Below, one piece after another: positions 62,237-64,000 of a stretch of 64,000 bases of DNA (positions are counted from its first letter, which is position 1; every line of letters begins with the position of its first letter). Location: NCBI RefSeq assembly GCF_018325905.1, contig NZ_AP021901.1, forward strand, positions 3,534,001-3,598,000, written 5' to 3'. The notes beneath the pieces were generated by a model. That model saw nothing but the letters and a program-made list of their open reading frames with translations, made no database searches and had not been told where the DNA came from. Made by a program: the position numbers and the translations under genes. This DNA comes from Pseudomonas sp. St316 (GTDB lineage: Bacteria > Pseudomonadota > Gammaproteobacteria > Pseudomonadales > Pseudomonadaceae).

Positions 62237-62964
62237 ACGCCCTGGAGGTCAGCGACCTGAGCTTTGCCTATGGTGCGCGCGAAGCCCTCAAGCAGATGAA
62301 TTTCTGCTTGCCCGCGGGACGTTTCGCTGCGCTGCTGGGACCCAACGGCGCTGGCAAGTCGACGCTGATCGCCCTGCTCACACGCCTGTACGACCTGCAA
62401 CGCGGCGACATCCGCGTCAGCGGTCATTCCCTGCAAAAATCTCCGCGTCCGGCGCTGCGCCAGTTGGGCGTGGTGTTCCAGCAGAGCACCCTGGACCTGG
62501 ACCTGAGCGTTGAACAGAACTTGCGCTACCACTTGGCGCTGCATGGCTTTTCGCGGCGCCAGGGCAACGCCCGCATCGATGCCGAACTGTCCCGCCAACA
62601 CCTGACCGAGCGGCGCCACGAGCGGGTGCGCGACCTCAACGGCGGTCATCGGCGCCGGGTGGAAATCGCCCGCGCCCTGCTCCATGAACCGCGCCTGTTG
62701 TTGCTCGACGAACCCAGCGTCGGCCTGGATCCGGCCAGCCGCCTCGCCTTGGGCCTGCACATCCGGCAACTGTGCAGCGAGCAGGGCATCAGCGTGCTCT
62801 GGACCACTCACCTACTGGACGAAGTACAGCCCAGCGACGACCTGCTGATCGTGCATCAAGGCCGCCTGGTCGCCAGCGGGCAGGCCGACGCGGTGAGCGC
62901 GGAACACGGTGGCACCCTCGGCTCGGCCTTCACCCGTTTGACTGCCTCGGGAGTTCGGCCATGA
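62233..62964 (+). CDS. PQQ-associated ABC transporter ATP-binding protein
   Basis: A 243-residue ATPase: Walker A GPNGAGKST, Q-loop VFQQST, a signature region reading LNGGHRRRVEIARALL (the usual LSGGQ is replaced by LNGGH), Walker B LLLLDEPSVGLD and switch histidine in TTHL. The ATG at 62233 overlaps the propeller stop and its own stop overlaps the permease start by 4 bases. It powers the ABC-2-type permease encoded next; ABC-2 partners usually export, not import. Confidence 0.9.
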   Translation: MNALEVSDLSFAYGAREALKQMNFCLPAGRFAALLGPNGAGKSTLIALLTRLYDLQRGDIRVSGHSLQKSPRPALRQLGVVFQQSTLDLDLSVEQNLRYHLALHGFSRRQGNARIDAELSRQHLTERRHERVRDLNGGHRRRVEIARALLHEPRLLLLDEPSVGLDPASRLALGLHIRQLCSEQGISVLWTTHLLDEVQPSDDLLIVHQGRLVASGQADAVSAEHGGTLGSAFTRLTASGVRP

Positions 62965-63755
62965 ACGCATATTGGCAATGTTTCAGCGGCATCGTGATGC
63001 GCGAATGGCTGCGCTTCGTGCTGCAACGCACACGGCTGCTCAGTGCCCTGGTACGCCCACTGCTGTGGCTGCTGGTATTCGCCGCCGGTTTTCGCGCAGC
63101 ACTGGGCATCGCCATCATCGCGCCCTACGACACCTACATCCCCTACGAGGTGTACATCGTGCCCGGGCTGGCCTGCATGATCCTGTTGTTCAACGGCATG
63201 CAGGGCTCGCTGTCGATGGTCTACGACCGGGAAATGGGCAGCATGCGCGTGTTGCTCACCAGCCCCCTGCCCCGGGCTTTCCTGCTGGCGAGCAAGTTGT
63301 TGGCGACCTCGCTGATCTCGCTGTTGCAGGTCTACGCTTTTCTCGCCATCGCCTGGTTGTACGGCATCCAGCCACCGCCCCAGGGCCTGCTGCTGGCCCT
63401 GCCCGCCTTGCTGCTGGTGGCCCTGATGCTCAGCGCCCTGGGCTTGCTGCTGTCCAATGCCATCCGGCAACTGGAAAACTTCGCCGGGGTGATGAATTTC
63501 GTGATCTTCCCGATGTTCTTCCTGTCTTCAGCGCTGTACCCACTGTGGAAAATGCAGGAAGCCAGCCCTTGGCTGTACTGGCTCTGCTCGGTCAGCCCGT
63601 TCACCCACGGCGTGGAGTTGGTGCGTTTTGCGCTGTACGAGCAGTTCAACCTGCTGGCGATGGCGGTGTGCGTGGGGTTGACCCTGCTGTTCGCGCTGTT
63701 GGCGGTGTGGACGTTCAATCCGCAGCATGCGGCGTTGCGCAAGGCCGGCAGCTAA
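62961..63755 (+). CDS. pedC: PQQ-associated ABC-2-type permease (PedC-like)
   Basis: A 264-residue inner-membrane protein with six hydrophobic segments and the ABC-2 family pattern: LVRPLLWLLVFAAGF, YIVPGLACMILLFNGMQGSL, EMGSMRVLLTSPLPRAFLLA (cytoplasmic coupling helix) and FPMFFLSSALYPLWKM. It corresponds to the PedC-type permease of phenylethanol and ethanol loci. With the ATPase it makes a half-size export-type ABC transporter. What moves through it is not known. Confidence 0.88.
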   Translation: MNAYWQCFSGIVMREWLRFVLQRTRLLSALVRPLLWLLVFAAGFRAALGIAIIAPYDTYIPYEVYIVPGLACMILLFNGMQGSLSMVYDREMGSMRVLLTSPLPRAFLLASKLLATSLISLLQVYAFLAIAWLYGIQPPPQGLLLALPALLLVALMLSALGLLLSNAIRQLENFAGVMNFVIFPMFFLSSALYPLWKMQEASPWLYWLCSVSPFTHGVELVRFALYEQFNLLAMAVCVGLTLLFALLAVWTFNPQHAALRKAGS

Positions 63756-64000
63756 CGCCTCATTGCACAGACAATCTGTGGGAGCACAGCTTGCTCGCGA
63801 TGGCGGCGGCTTATCCAGAATTGATGCTGACTGGCACACCGTTATCGCGAGCAAGCTTTGCTCCCACAGGGTTTGGTACATGTTCTCCATGTCGCGCGGG
63901 TCTTTAGTACTCGAATTACTACTTTAGTACTGCTTTTCCTGTCTATGGTCGCATTCACAAGACCTCGACCCTGGCATGTAATGGGTGCATAACAAAAAGG
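63756..64000. other. Intergenic end of window with a REPIN and a promoter box
   Basis: A REPIN fills 63776-63869. Beyond it, TTACTACTTTAGTACTGC (about 63916-63933) is nearly the same as the box upstream of the PQQ-ABC operon, so another gene of the same regulon probably starts just past the window end. Confidence 0.6.

Noticed and set aside
1..64000. CRISPR arrays, prophage, integrases or transposases
   Set aside because: No regularly spaced direct repeats and no protein with such domains were seen in any frame; the many short repeats are REP/REPIN elements.

Overview
The window is a high-GC chromosomal segment that reads as a plant- or soil-associated Pseudomonas of the fluorescens/putida lineage. 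The evidence is nhaB, a second zwf-gnd operon, an AraC-type mtl regulator with mtlE, a ferulate cluster (fcs-vdh-ech-ferR), a ped/exa PQQ-alcohol oxidation locus, and roughly twenty REP/REPIN palindromes of the GTGGGAGCGAGCTTGCTCGCGA type between genes. I see no rRNA, tRNA, CRISPR array, phage or insertion-sequence transposase.

Layout. 1-6 kb: the end of an outer-membrane barrel gene, a VpsR-like sigma-54 activator, a small protein, a delta-60 repeat protein and NhaB. 6-9.5 kb: a gnd-zwf-HAD operon with 4-base overlaps. 9.6-18.4 kb: a 57-codon gene, a CptA/EptA-type phosphoethanolamine transferase, a frameshifted GNAT acetyltransferase, a ZapE-family ATPase, an NTF2-like protein with a WYL-type regulator, a LEA-type lipoprotein, a nitrilase divergent from a LysR regulator, and two small proteins. 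18.5-26.6 kb: ferulate catabolism (fcs, vdh, ech, with ferR divergent), an OprD-type porin and an aromatic-acid MFS carrier. 26.6-27.3 kb: a 630-bp non-coding element with inverted ends.

27.3-38.6 kb: a six-gene leftward operon (aldehyde dehydrogenase, coniferyl-alcohol-type SDR, DUF1302, DUF1329, Ycf48-like, MMPL/RND permease) facing an XylR/DmpR-type activator, with a good -24/-12 promoter between them. With the ferulate genes this makes a plausible route coniferyl alcohol -> coniferaldehyde -> ferulate -> feruloyl-CoA -> vanillin -> vanillate, with its own uptake or envelope trafficking machinery. 38.6-42 kb: a reduced polyol locus (mtlR, mtlE, polyol dehydrogenase) lacking the usual permease, ATPase and kinase genes. 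42-47.3 kb: a CAP-domain protein and a LysR/AtuA/AtuA-related/CitMHS cluster of unknown substrate. 47.4-49 kb: mqo.

49.5-63.8 kb: the PQQ-dependent alcohol oxidation locus (hybrid kinase, ercA, an orphan pqqA, exaC, a pedH-type quinoprotein, MBL, SoxYZ-like and periplasmic relay proteins, pedF cytochrome, and the PQQ-associated binding protein, beta-propeller and ABC transporter). Only the last codons of a second, calcium-type quinoprotein gene (exaA/pedE) survive beside pedF, which points to a deletion that left only the lanthanide-type enzyme at this locus.

Three regulatory signals recur: a TTAGTTA-N7-TAA motif at three ferulate-related promoters, a CCTTGGTA-type box at the ped promoters, and AAnAAnAA (Crc/Hfq-type) motifs just upstream of many catabolic start codons.
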